In this document: positions 34,954 to 42,873 of the stretch, in pieces
How positions within the stretch are numbered: position 1 is the first letter of the stretch
Layout: each line of letters opens with the position of its first letter
Assembly (NCBI GenBank): GCA_947425785.1
Contig: CANEAY010000011.1
Coordinates: 1 to 64,000, forward strand
DNA from: an uncultured Pseudoflavonifractor sp.
GTDB lineage: Bacteria; Bacillota; Clostridia; Oscillospirales; Oscillospiraceae
DNA: 64,000 nucleotides
Direction of reading: 5' to 3'
Notes under the pieces: generated by a model
Seen by the model: only the letters and a program-made list of their open reading frames with translations
Database searches by the model: none
What the model was told of the DNA's origin: nothing
Translations under genes and position numbers: made by a program

Positions 34954-35562
34954 ATGGATGAAATTTCCTTTGATATGTTGATAAATCCGCCAAAGACAAA
35001 ACGCGGACGGGAGACCTTTGAGCGTATCTGTACCGCGGCGGAAGAGCTGTTTGGAGAAAACGGATATTACGAGACTTCCATTACGGATATTACCAACCGT
35101 GCCAATGTGGGGGCAGGGACTTTTTATATCTATTTTGAAAGTAAGATCAAGCTCTATGAGTATCTTTTGCGTCAATATGGTCACCTGATCCGAAAGCATA
35201 TCAGCATTGCTATCAAAGCCTGTACCTCCCGCCGCCAGGCCGAGCGGGAGGGTTTGCGGGCGTGGCTTGAATTTGTGGTGGATCACAAATATGTGTTCAG
35301 CATCACCTGGGAGTCCATGTTTATTGACAGGCGCCTCTTTGACGAGTACTATACCAGATTCTCCCAATCCTATGTCCGCCAGCTGGAGGAGGCCCAGTTA
35401 AAAGGCGAGGTGCGCTCCATAGACCCCGAGATCATGAGCTTTGCCTTGATGGGGATCTCCAATTTCATTGCCCTTCACTGGGTCGTATTCAAAGAGGAGA
35501 AAAATTTTGACTATGTCATAGATCAGATCATGGTATTTATTGAAGGAATGTTTGAAAAGTAA
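34954..35562 (+). CDS. TetR/AcrR-family transcriptional regulator
   Basis: 202 aa from ATG 34954 (AGGAGCACATAAT upstream); the track extension covers the promoter. N-terminal helix-turn-helix: RICTAAEELFGENGYYETSITDITNRANVGAGTFYIYF, the TetR_N signature. The C-terminal ligand domain has no recognisable special motif. It is divergent from the NSS gene and next to a flavodoxin/transporter cluster with its own operators, so one or both could be its targets. Composition is less GC-rich than the ribosomal region. Confidence 0.92.
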   Translation: MDEISFDMLINPPKTKRGRETFERICTAAEELFGENGYYETSITDITNRANVGAGTFYIYFESKIKLYEYLLRQYGHLIRKHISIAIKACTSRRQAEREGLRAWLEFVVDHKYVFSITWESMFIDRRLFDEYYTRFSQSYVRQLEEAQLKGEVRSIDPEIMSFALMGISNFIALHWVVFKEEKNFDYVIDQIMVFIEGMFEK

Positions 35563-35570
35563 ATATAGAG

Positions 35571-35606
35571 AGTCCCTCGGCAGTATTTTGCTGTTGAGGG
35601 CTTTTT
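35571..35606 (+). terminator. Terminator of the TetR gene
   Basis: AGTCCCTC...GAGGGCT stem with an inner GGCAG/CTGTT pairing and a TTTTTATTTT tail. Confidence 0.8.
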
Positions 35607-35617
35607 ATTTTGAATGT

Positions 35618-35655
35618 AAAAAGGGCGGCCCAACTTTAGTTGGGCCGCCCTTTTT
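35618..35655. terminator. Bidirectional terminator before the flavodoxin gene end
   Basis: AAAAAGGGCGGCCCAAC pairs perfectly with GTTGGGCCGCCCTTTTT around TTTA; it mainly serves the minus-strand flavodoxin gene. Confidence 0.92.
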
Positions 35656-35662
35656 GGAGCGC

Positions 35663-36280
35663 TTACTCTTTGTTCAGCTTGCTGACGGTGTGTACCACGC
35701 GTTCCGCTATTCCGTGCATGATCCCGATGCCTTCAGCATCCTCTTCAGGATTGATGGCGCCGCCCTTTCCGGCAACGCCCATGTTCCAATATGTATTGCC
35801 CACGATGATACAGTCATTGCACGCTGCCCAGGTCAGCAGCTCCGCAAAGGCCAGCACCTGCCCGGTGCGCCGGGCGACGGTGATGGGGGCGACCACTTTG
35901 CCGGAAAACACGCTGCCGGCCCATTGATAGTTCTCGCCCTTTGCTTTCATAGCATTTGCGGCCCAGCGGCCGGAGAAACCGGCCCGGTCAAGCAGGGCCT
36001 TCATTTCGGCGGTCATAGACGCGTGGTAGACAGGGGTTCCCAGGAGGATGGCATCGGCCTGCATGATGGCCTCAAAAATGGGCTGAAAATCGTCCTCAAC
36101 AACGCAATGTTTTGCCTCCACGCAGCCGTAACAGCCGCGGCATCCCCGCAGAGCTTTGTCGCCCAGCCAGATCTTGGAGGTCTCCGCCCCCAATTCGGCG
36201 GCCCGGGCAAGGGCCATGTCAAGAAATGCACCGGTATTTCCGTTCTCCCGAGGGCTGCCATTGATCCCAAGAATTTTCAT
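35663..36280 (-). CDS. Flavodoxin-family NAD(P)H-dependent oxidoreductase
   Basis: 205 aa. MKILGINGSPRENGNTGAFLD is the FMN phosphate-binding loop. CRGCYGCVEAKHC is a cysteine-rich stretch of the type seen in iron-sulfur flavoproteins of anaerobes; GTPVYHASMTAEMKALLDR is the second FMN loop. It likely reduces an electron carrier or an organic substrate. Transcribed divergently from the acyl-CoA/SSS operon; each side has a strong promoter followed by the same palindrome, so the two units are probably co-regulated. Confidence 0.9.
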   Translation of the reverse strand: MKILGINGSPRENGNTGAFLDMALARAAELGAETSKIWLGDKALRGCRGCYGCVEAKHCVVEDDFQPIFEAIMQADAILLGTPVYHASMTAEMKALLDRAGFSGRWAANAMKAKGENYQWAGSVFSGKVVAPITVARRTGQVLAFAELLTWAACNDCIIVGNTYWNMGVAGKGGAINPEEDAEGIGIMHGIAERVVHTVSKLNKE

Positions 36281-36315
36281 AAAGATCTCCTTTCTGGGCT
36301 ATGATTTCAAGGAAA

Positions 36316-36337
36316 AACATGAAGAATAATTCATGTT
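36316..36337. promoter_or_regulatory. Operator-like palindrome, flavodoxin side
   Basis: AACATGAA-N6-TTCATGTT, perfect eight-base arms, immediately downstream of the minus-strand -10. A second copy with the same spacing lies after the plus-strand -10 (36443). Confidence 0.8.
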
Positions 36338-36344
36338 ATGACTT

Positions 36345-36374
36345 ATTATAGAACGCCGGTTTATACATTGTCAA
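36345..36374 (-). promoter_or_regulatory. Promoter of the flavodoxin gene
   Basis: Minus-strand TTGACA and TATAAT, both perfect, 18 bases apart. Confidence 0.85.
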
Positions 36375-36406
36375 CAGTTTTTGCGTAAAAACACCAAAGA
36401 AAATAG

Positions 36407-36435
36407 TTGACATTTTCCATGAGCTGCTATATAAT
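36407..36435 (+). promoter_or_regulatory. Promoter of the SSS/acyl-CoA operon
   Basis: TTGACA-N17-TATAAT, a perfect consensus sigma-A promoter. Such a strong promoter implies repression, matching the palindrome that follows. Confidence 0.92.
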
Positions 36436-36442
36436 GCCATTG

Positions 36443-36464
36443 AACATGAAAAATGGTTCATATT
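36443..36464. promoter_or_regulatory. Operator-like palindrome, operon side
   Basis: AACATGAA-N6-TTCATATT, one base different from the copy at 36316 and at the expected transcription start of the plus-strand promoter. A repressor bound here would block initiation. Confidence 0.78.
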
Positions 36465-36527
36465 TCATATATGCGCCGCGCGCGAGGCGCAAATGTGGCA
36501 CTTAGATGAAAAAGGGAGGTAAAGTGT

Positions 36528-36971
36528 ATGAACGTTTCCAAAAGCAAAGACCTGATCGCTGTCCTGATCGCGGCCCTTTGGATTGCCTGCATTGTCATCG
36601 GCACGGTCGGAAGCCATGTGGTTGCCATGGTTTTGGGTGTAGGCCTGATGTTCCTGCACCTGATTCTGGGTGTGGCGAAAAACGGCGTGGTATCCAAAAA
36701 GTTCCTGATCTATCCTATCCTGATCTGGGCTGTTTTGTGGATCGTCAGCTTTGTTCTTTCGGGTTATTATGCTGACCTGTTTGCCAATACCGCCCCCACT
36801 TTCACGATCCTGGGCTTCCATCCCTCTTTCGCCCCGACTATTTTCCTCTACTGGATCGGTGGCCAGCTCACCTTGAATTTGGGCCACTACCTGCTGCAGG
36901 ACGAGTGGCTTTCCGAGAAGGACTGGGAAGATTTCTGTGCCGAAGTCAGAACACTGGAGGAGGTCAAGTAA
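36528..36971 (+). CDS. Small membrane protein preceding the SSS symporter
   Basis: 147 aa with about four hydrophobic segments (residues about 8-28, 30-50, 60-80, 95-118) and a charged C-terminus (LSEKDWEDFCAEVRTLEEVK). GGGAGG lies nine bases before the ATG. No family was recognised. Its stop is one base before the symporter start, so it may be a small partner subunit of that transporter, comparable in idea to the small proteins paired with some SSS members. This is inferred from context only. Confidence 0.72.
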   Translation: MNVSKSKDLIAVLIAALWIACIVIGTVGSHVVAMVLGVGLMFLHLILGVAKNGVVSKKFLIYPILIWAVLWIVSFVLSGYYADLFANTAPTFTILGFHPSFAPTIFLYWIGGQLTLNLGHYLLQDEWLSEKDWEDFCAEVRTLEEVK

Positions 36972-36972
36972 T

Positions 36973-38478
36973 ATGACACACACTACTGTACTTATCATTG
37001 TATTTTTCTGTGCGTTAATGATCGCTGTTTCCTTCGGTATCGGCGTTTGGGCGAAAAAGAAGGCCACCACCGCCCAGGCCTACTTTGGCGGAACGGCAAT
37101 GTTTGGCCCCCTGGCTGTTGGCTTGAGCTCCATGGCGGGCATCGCATCTGCCTTCGCTCTGGTGGGTGTTCCCGGCATCATCTATACCTCCGGCAACGCC
37201 ATGGCCTTCTGGATGCTTTCCGGCGCGGCCTTTGCCATGAGCTATATCATTCTGGGCAAAAAGGTTCGGGCCATGGCCGAGATCGCCCCCATCTCCAGCC
37301 TGGGCGATATCTGCGATGTGCGCTTCAATAACAACCATGTGATCAAGGCCCTTATGTCCATTATCATCTGTCTGGGCTGTGTGGGCTATCTGGCCGCCCA
37401 GATCTCCGCAGGCTCCACCCTCATCGCCCAGTTGGTGGACATTCCCCCCATTGTGGCCGGATTTCTGATCTTCGGCCTGCTCACCGTTTACACGGCTCTG
37501 TCCGGAGAGGTGGGCGGCCTGTTGAGCCAGGCATTCCAGGGCTTTATCATGGTTCTGGCCGGACTGGTTCTCATTATCGCGTTCTTTGTGGTCACCGGCG
37601 GCTTTGGCCCCGTGCTGGAGGCTGTTTCCGCCGCCGGTGAGGTCACTGGCAGCAACGGCGTGACCAAGGTCATGAGCGCTGGCTTGCTGGATGCCTGGGG
37701 CACCATGCCCGGCGGTATCAGCCTGACCTGGATGCTCATCCCCATTCTCGGCTGTGTAGGCCAGCCCCAGTGCCTGACCCGTATGTACGCGGTGAAAAGC
37801 CCCCGCGACCTGCCCAAGGCCGGTCTGGTCACCGCTGTGACCCACACCATCGTGGGCTTCCTGGCGGTGGTAGCCGCCTATGCCGCCCTGTGGCTGGTGG
37901 CCACAGGCACAATCGATCCCCTGGTGGCCGGCGACCAGGCCATTTATGCCTTCGCCGACTATCTGGGCATCTGGGCCCAGGTGCTGGTCTATGCCGCTGT
38001 GCTGGCCGCCGCCCTGTCCTCTGCCAGTATGTTCCTCACCTCTTCTTCCACCCTGATCTCCAAGGATCTGACCTCTGCCCTGGGCATCAAGATCGCCCCC
38101 GAGAAGCAGATCAAGGTCTCCCGCATCTTCATGTTCGCCCTGGGCGCCGTCGCCATCGTGGTCTCTATCTACTCCTCCGAAATGGTGGCTCTGCTGGGTA
38201 CCTTCGGCTGGGGCACTCTGGTCTCCGGCACCTTCCCCGTGTTCGTTATGGGCCTGCTGTGGGAGCGCTGCAACGAGAAGGGCGTCATGTGCGGCCTGAT
38301 CGTGTCCTTTGTGTTCAACATCCTGCCCCTGGTTCCCGGTTTGGGCTTTGCCTTCCCCAGCGCCCTGCCCGGCTATTTCATCACCTCTGCTCTGGCCATC
38401 GCCGTTACCGTGGCAGTGTCTTTGGCAACACCCAAGCAGAAGCTTTCTCCCAAGATGGACGCGGTCATGAAGCTGTGA
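36973..38478 (+). CDS. Sodium:solute symporter (SSS family)
   Basis: 501 aa from ATG 36973; the longer track form overlaps the previous gene. About 13 hydrophobic segments. Family features: GGTAMFGPLAVGLSSMAGIASAFALVGVPG near the N-terminus and LSSASMFLTSSSTLISKDL (Na+-binding helix) near residue 360. It imports a sodium-coupled solute. Genes for an acyl-CoA ligase, KAS III-like and hotdog enzymes follow, so an organic acid is a plausible substrate. Assignment to PanF- or carboxylate-type is not certain. Confidence 0.92.
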   Translation: MTHTTVLIIVFFCALMIAVSFGIGVWAKKKATTAQAYFGGTAMFGPLAVGLSSMAGIASAFALVGVPGIIYTSGNAMAFWMLSGAAFAMSYIILGKKVRAMAEIAPISSLGDICDVRFNNNHVIKALMSIIICLGCVGYLAAQISAGSTLIAQLVDIPPIVAGFLIFGLLTVYTALSGEVGGLLSQAFQGFIMVLAGLVLIIAFFVVTGGFGPVLEAVSAAGEVTGSNGVTKVMSAGLLDAWGTMPGGISLTWMLIPILGCVGQPQCLTRMYAVKSPRDLPKAGLVTAVTHTIVGFLAVVAAYAALWLVATGTIDPLVAGDQAIYAFADYLGIWAQVLVYAAVLAAALSSASMFLTSSSTLISKDLTSALGIKIAPEKQIKVSRIFMFALGAVAIVVSIYSSEMVALLGTFGWGTLVSGTFPVFVMGLLWERCNEKGVMCGLIVSFVFNILPLVPGLGFAFPSALPGYFITSALAIAVTVAVSLATPKQKLSPKMDAVMKL

Positions 38479-38529
38479 TAGAATCTGTTTAACTTCAACA
38501 ATTCCTTCTTTTCTCTTTTCTCTTTTGGG

Positions 38530-38559
38530 ATGGGCGGCGGTTCTTGAGCCGCCGCCCAT
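38530..38559 (+). terminator. GC-rich hairpin between symporter and ligase genes
   Basis: ATGGGCGGCGG pairs with CCGCCGCCCAT. It lacks a good T-run (TCCGCC follows), so it may be a partial terminator or an mRNA-stability element within the operon. Confidence 0.55.
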
Positions 38560-38593
38560 TCCGCCATTCAATAATTGATAAGGAGTGACTGAT

Positions 38594-40150
38594 ATGCCCA
38601 ATGGTTGGATCGGCAATTATGCGTATTCCCGTGCCCGGCTGAATCCGGGCAAGGACGCCGTAGTGGATCTGGATACCGGCATTCACTACACCTATAACGA
38701 TTTGGAGGATCGGGCCAATCGTCTGGCCCATGTGCTGGCCGGCTATGGTGTTGGCAAGGGAGACCGGGTGGCCTTCCTCTCCCGGAGCCGGGTGGAGCTC
38801 CTCGACGGCTACTACGCCACTGGCAAGCTGGGGGCTATTTTGGTGCCCTATAACGCCCGTCTCTCCGCCAAGGAGCTGGGGCAGCTCATGGCCAATGAGG
38901 GGCCCAAGGTGCTGGTTTACGAGGACTGCTATGCCGAAAACGCCGCTGCTCTGGTTGGCAACTGCCCGGTGGAGCACTTTGTCGTGATGGGAGATACCCC
39001 CATTGGGAACCATCCTGCCTACGACACTCTGCTGGCTGGGGCGGAGACCGGCTTTGTCTGCTGTGAAAGCCTGGAGCTGGAGGACATCCATCTCATTATC
39101 CATACCGGCGGGACTACAGGCCTGCCCAAGGGCGGCCTTATTTCCCACAGAAGTGAGCTTTTCAACTCCTTCAGTGAGATCTGCACATGGGGACTTACGT
39201 ACAACGACAGCGCGGTGATCCTCCTGCCCCTGTTCCACACCGGCGGCTGGAACCTGCTGACCCTGCCCCTGCTCCATGCCGGCGGCACCATCTATATTGC
39301 CCGTGGCTATGATCCCAAGGTCACATTGGAAGTCGTCCAGAAGGAGAAGATCACCTATCTTTTCGGCGCAGCCACCATTTTCCGCATGATGGTGGAGCGG
39401 CCTGAGTTTGCCGATGCCGACCTTTCCAGCCTGCGCTGGGTCATGGCGGGCGCCGCTCCCACTCCCATCAACATCATGGAGGAGTTCTGGAAGAAGGGGA
39501 TCAAATTTGTACTTGGCTATGGCATGACCGAGGCCGGCCCCAATAACCTGTCCACCCCGCCGCAGTTTGTCCCCCAGGAGATGGTGGAGGCCAAGTTTGC
39601 CTCTGTGGGCAAGCCCTTCTATTTCACTGTGGCCAAGCTTATCGATGATGACGGCGCTCCCATTACCGCCCCCAACACCCCCGGCGAGCTTCTCTGGAGC
39701 GGGCCCCAGATCTTCTCCGGCTATTGGGGCAACGAGGAGGAGACTGCCAAGACCCTGGTGGACGGCTGGGTCCACACCGGCGATATGGCCAGTGTGGACG
39801 ACGACGGCTTCTACTACATTGTGGGCCGGAAAAAGAACATGTTTATCTCCGGCGGTGAAAATGTGTTCCCGCCCGAGATCGAGTCTGCCCTCTACGACAT
39901 CGAGGCGGTGCGGGAGTGCTGCGTCATCGGTGTGCCCGACGAGAAGTGGGGCGAGGTGGGCAAGGCGGTGGTCTCCGTCAAGCCCGGCATGACCCTTACC
40001 AAGGAGGAGATCCTGACCGCCCTCAACGGAAAGCTGGCTCGGTACAAGATCCCCAAGTACGTGACCTTTGTGGATGACGTGCCCAAGAACAACGTGGGCA
40101 AGATCGTGGTCAAGCAGATCACCGATCTCTACGGAAAGGCGGAGGACTGA
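38594..40150 (+). CDS. Acyl-CoA synthetase (AMP-forming, class I adenylate-forming)
   Basis: 518 aa; ATG 38594 preferred over the GTG at 38585 because AAGGAGTGACTGAT precedes it. P-loop HTGGTTGLPKGG, GYGMTEAGPNN, HTGDMASVDDDGFYYIVGRKK and the C-terminal lysine NNVGKI. It activates a carboxylic acid to its acyl-CoA, releasing AMP and pyrophosphate. The next gene starts five bases later. The SSS symporter upstream and adk2 downstream fit uptake, activation and AMP recycling. Chain length cannot be read. Confidence 0.9.
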   Translation: MPNGWIGNYAYSRARLNPGKDAVVDLDTGIHYTYNDLEDRANRLAHVLAGYGVGKGDRVAFLSRSRVELLDGYYATGKLGAILVPYNARLSAKELGQLMANEGPKVLVYEDCYAENAAALVGNCPVEHFVVMGDTPIGNHPAYDTLLAGAETGFVCCESLELEDIHLIIHTGGTTGLPKGGLISHRSELFNSFSEICTWGLTYNDSAVILLPLFHTGGWNLLTLPLLHAGGTIYIARGYDPKVTLEVVQKEKITYLFGAATIFRMMVERPEFADADLSSLRWVMAGAAPTPINIMEEFWKKGIKFVLGYGMTEAGPNNLSTPPQFVPQEMVEAKFASVGKPFYFTVAKLIDDDGAPITAPNTPGELLWSGPQIFSGYWGNEEETAKTLVDGWVHTGDMASVDDDGFYYIVGRKKNMFISGGENVFPPEIESALYDIEAVRECCVIGVPDEKWGEVGKAVVSVKPGMTLTKEEILTALNGKLARYKIPKYVTFVDDVPKNNVGKIVVKQITDLYGKAED

Positions 40151-40154
40151 TACT

Positions 40155-41180
40155 ATGGCGGAGAAAACTGTGAATGTTGGCATCCGCAGCATCGGCTGCT
40201 ATGTGCCTGCCGCCATTCGGGACAGTGCGTGGATCGGTGCGGCGTCTGATATTCCCGAGCAGGTCATTCGGGAAAAGTTCGGTATCAAGCTCATCCATAA
40301 GGCGGGGCCGGAGGAGACGGTCTCCTCCATGGGCGTTAAAGCCGCCCGGAATTGCCTGGGTGACCTGGTGGCCCCCGAGGAGCTGGACTTGGTGGTGTAC
40401 TGCGGCAGTGAATACAAGGACTACTACCTGTTCAACTGCGCCGCCAGGATGCAAAAGGAGCTGGGGGCGGTGAACGCCGCCGCCTTTGAGATCCACAACC
40501 TCTGCTCTGCCGGCGTATGGAGCCTGAAGGTGCTCAAGGCCATGATGATCCAGGATCCCAGCCTGAAGCGGGTGCTCCTCATCTCTTCCTCCAAGGAGGG
40601 CGACCTCATCAACTACAAGGATTCAGACAGCCGATTCATGTTCAACTTCGGCGATGGCGCGGCGGCGGTGCTGCTGGAGCGGGGCTATAATAAAAACGTG
40701 ATCCTGGAAACTGCCATGATCACCGACGGCCAGTTTGCCACCGATGTGTCTGTTCCCGGCGTGGGCTGCCGGAACTTTGATAACTTTGACAATATGCCCG
40801 GGGGGGATAAGTACCTGCGGGTCATGGATCTGAAGGATATGAAGAGCCGCCTGGATCCCATCACTATGGGCAATTTTGTCTCCGCCATCGCCCAGGCTGC
40901 CGACAAGAGCGGCTTTGGCCGGGATCACATCGACTATTTGGCCCCCATCTTTATGAAGCGGTCTATCCTGAATCAGCTTCTGGGCGAGTTCGGCCTGACG
41001 GAGGAGAATACCTTCGTGCTGGAGGAGTATGGACATTGCCAGTCTGCCGACTGCTTCATCTCCTGTATGGAGGGAGAGAAGGCCGGGCGGCTAAAGGATG
41101 GCCATAACGCGGTGCTCGTCTCCGCCGGAACGGGGTACACCTGGGCGGCCACTGCCATCCACTGGGGTGAACTGACATGA
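40155..41180 (+). CDS. KAS III/thiolase-fold protein with altered catalytic residues
   Basis: 341 aa from ATG 40155; track extension lies in the ligase gene. FabH-like fold: SIGCYVPAA, the Cys in EIHNLCSAGVW (about residue 117) and FNFGDGAAAVLLE. The canonical HQAN segment is replaced by PIFMKRSIL, and the canonical GNTSAAS reads GHCQSADCF, so the Cys-His-Asn triad is changed: His appears at the Asn place. It may still use acyl-CoA, as related OleA/CerJ-type enzymes with other triads do. Overlaps the MaoC gene by four bases (ATGA). Function unknown. Confidence 0.82.
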   Translation: MAEKTVNVGIRSIGCYVPAAIRDSAWIGAASDIPEQVIREKFGIKLIHKAGPEETVSSMGVKAARNCLGDLVAPEELDLVVYCGSEYKDYYLFNCAARMQKELGAVNAAAFEIHNLCSAGVWSLKVLKAMMIQDPSLKRVLLISSSKEGDLINYKDSDSRFMFNFGDGAAAVLLERGYNKNVILETAMITDGQFATDVSVPGVGCRNFDNFDNMPGGDKYLRVMDLKDMKSRLDPITMGNFVSAIAQAADKSGFGRDHIDYLAPIFMKRSILNQLLGEFGLTEENTFVLEEYGHCQSADCFISCMEGEKAGRLKDGHNAVLVSAGTGYTWAATAIHWGELT

Positions 41181-41599
41181 GCGAAGCGTTTTATATCCCC
41201 TACGACGATATCAATGTGGGTGATAAGGCGCAGATGAGGGTTACCCTCACCGAGGAGCAGGTGGACAGGTTTTCTGCCCTCATTGGGGATACCGACTCTT
41301 TTCATGTCAGTACCGCGGCGGCGGAGAAGACCAAATTCCAAAATCGGATCTGCCACGGCGTCCACCTGCTGGCCTACATATCGGTGGCCATCGGGCAAAA
41401 GCTTCCAGGCTTTGGAACGATCTATTGTTCTCATACCTTTGAGTTTTATCAGCCGGTCTTTCTGGGGCAGGGGATCACCGTCACCATTACAGTGATGGAG
41501 AAGCTGCCTCACCACAGGCTCAGGCTCAATACCATCATTACCAGAGAGGATGATGTGCTGGTCTTCTCCGGTGAAGCGGTGGTCCAGACCTACCGTTAA
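41177..41599 (+). CDS. MaoC-like hotdog-fold dehydratase/hydratase (first copy)
   Basis: 140 aa. IGDTDSFHVSTAAAEKTKFQNRICHG is the MaoC hydratase signature, with the catalytic Asp and His in GD-x4-H; the common NP between them is replaced. Single hotdog domain. ATGA overlap with the KAS III gene implies coupled synthesis. It likely hydrates an enoyl thioester or dehydrates a 3-hydroxyacyl thioester. It pairs with a second MaoC gene 14 bases downstream, possibly as a heterodimer. Confidence 0.85.
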   Translation: MSEAFYIPYDDINVGDKAQMRVTLTEEQVDRFSALIGDTDSFHVSTAAAEKTKFQNRICHGVHLLAYISVAIGQKLPGFGTIYCSHTFEFYQPVFLGQGITVTITVMEKLPHHRLRLNTIITREDDVLVFSGEAVVQTYR

Positions 41600-41613
41600 A
41601 GGAGGCGATCCCT

Positions 41614-42033
41614 ATGCAGGGGAAAACCATACAGCAGCTTACCCTTGGGGAAAGTGCCAGCACGGCCAAGACCATCAGCGAGACCGATGTGTATCTCTTT
41701 GCAGGGATCACCGGTGACCTGAATCCGGCCCATGTGAATCAGGAATATGCCCAGGCCACACGTTTTGGCGGGCGCATTGCCCATGGGATGCTCTCGGCGG
41801 GGCTTATCTCCGCCGTCATCGGGATGCAGCTGCCCGGGCCGGGCACGATCTATATGGGGCAGGACTTGAAATTTCTGGCTCCGGTAAAGATCGGGGATAC
41901 CGTGACCGCCACGGTGACCGTCAGGGAGCTGGATCTTGAACGCAACCGGGTGACTCTGGAGACTGTCTGCGAAAACCAAAGCGGTCAGAAGCTGGTCGTC
42001 GGCCAGGCGCTGGTCATGGCGCCCACAGAGTAA
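41614..42033 (+). CDS. MaoC-like (R)-specific enoyl-CoA hydratase (second copy)
   Basis: 139 aa with a canonical active-site segment: GITGDLNPAHVNQEYAQATRFGGRIAHGML (Asp and His of GD-x-NPxH present). PhaJ-type single-hotdog enzyme. AAAGGAGG precedes the start. As two adjacent MaoC-like genes differ at the NP motif, one may be catalytic and the other structural or specific for another thioester. Confidence 0.88.
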   Translation: MQGKTIQQLTLGESASTAKTISETDVYLFAGITGDLNPAHVNQEYAQATRFGGRIAHGMLSAGLISAVIGMQLPGPGTIYMGQDLKFLAPVKIGDTVTATVTVRELDLERNRVTLETVCENQSGQKLVVGQALVMAPTE

Positions 42034-42044
42034 GTTTATTTCAC

Positions 42045-42107
42045 AAAAGGAACAGAGATTTCGCGAGGAGGATTTGCTCCAAATCAGCAAATCTCTGTTC
42101 CTTTTTA
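42045..42107 (+). terminator. Complex terminator after the MaoC pair
   Basis: AAAAGGAACAGAGATTT pairs with AAATCTCTGTTCCTTTT around a loop with an inner GATTTG-CTC-CAAATC hairpin, then TTATTTATTTTTT. It separates the operon from adk2 only partially; readthrough to adk2 is possible. Confidence 0.8.
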
Positions 42108-42134
42108 TTTATTTTTTGGAAAGAGGGCCTCAAA

Positions 42135-42767
42135 ATGAGACTGATGATGCTGGGTGCCCCCGGTGCAGGGAAGGGTACCCAAGCCGAACGGCTAAGTAAG
42201 CTTTTGAACATTCCCACCATCTCGACTGGGAACATCCTTCGTGCCGCGGTGAAGGAGGAAACTCCCGTCGGTCTGAAAGCGAAAAAGTATATGGATTCGG
42301 GCGCCCTGGTTCCCGACGAGGTCATCATTGGCGTCATATTGGAACGGCTGGCCGCACCGGACTGTGACAGGGGCTGCATCCTGGACGGCGTTCCCAGAAC
42401 CCTGCAGCAGGCGCTGGCGCTGGAGGAGGCGGGGGTGAAATTTGATGCTGTTGTCTCCCTTGAAATATCCGACGAGGCCATTCTGGAGCGCATGGCCCTT
42501 CGGCGGGTCTGTGAGGACTGCGGCGCCAGCTATCACCTTACAGCGGTTCCGCCCAAACAGGAAGGTGTCTGCGACAGCTGCGGCGGAAGACTGATCCAAC
42601 GGGCCGACGATTCGCCGGAGACTGTGGCCAAGCGGCTGGAGATCTACTACCGGGAGACCGAGCCGCTGAAGGACTTCTACGCCCGGCGCGGCCTGCTGCG
42701 CAGGATCGAGACCGCCGCAACGGTGGAAGGGACAACGGAAGCCATTCTGAAAATCATTCGATATTGA
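42135..42767 (+). CDS. Second adenylate kinase (paralogue)
   Basis: 210 aa, the same length as the adk at 503. P-loop GAPGAGKGTQ, zinc-lid cysteines CEDC...CDSC, and GVPRT in place of GFPRT, as in the first copy. The two share clear similarity throughout (STGxxLRAAVKE, LVPDEVII, LIQR/LVQR). GGAAAGAGGG lies upstream. It follows an AMP-releasing acyl-CoA ligase operon, where an extra AMP-recycling enzyme would be useful; this link is inferred. Confidence 0.92.
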   Translation: MRLMMLGAPGAGKGTQAERLSKLLNIPTISTGNILRAAVKEETPVGLKAKKYMDSGALVPDEVIIGVILERLAAPDCDRGCILDGVPRTLQQALALEEAGVKFDAVVSLEISDEAILERMALRRVCEDCGASYHLTAVPPKQEGVCDSCGGRLIQRADDSPETVAKRLEIYYRETEPLKDFYARRGLLRRIETAATVEGTTEAILKIIRY

Positions 42768-42800
42768 GAACTGTCACCATGGCGGCAGGAGTTCTGATAA

Positions 42801-42836
42801 AAAAGACACCGTTTCCTAAAGGAAACGGTGTCTTTT
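42801..42836 (+). terminator. Terminator after the second adk
   Basis: AAAAGACACCGTTTCCT pairs perfectly with AGGAAACGGTGTCTTTT around AA. Confidence 0.92.
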
Positions 42837-42873
42837 CTGTAATAGGTGAACAAAATAGATGCCGCATATTGTA

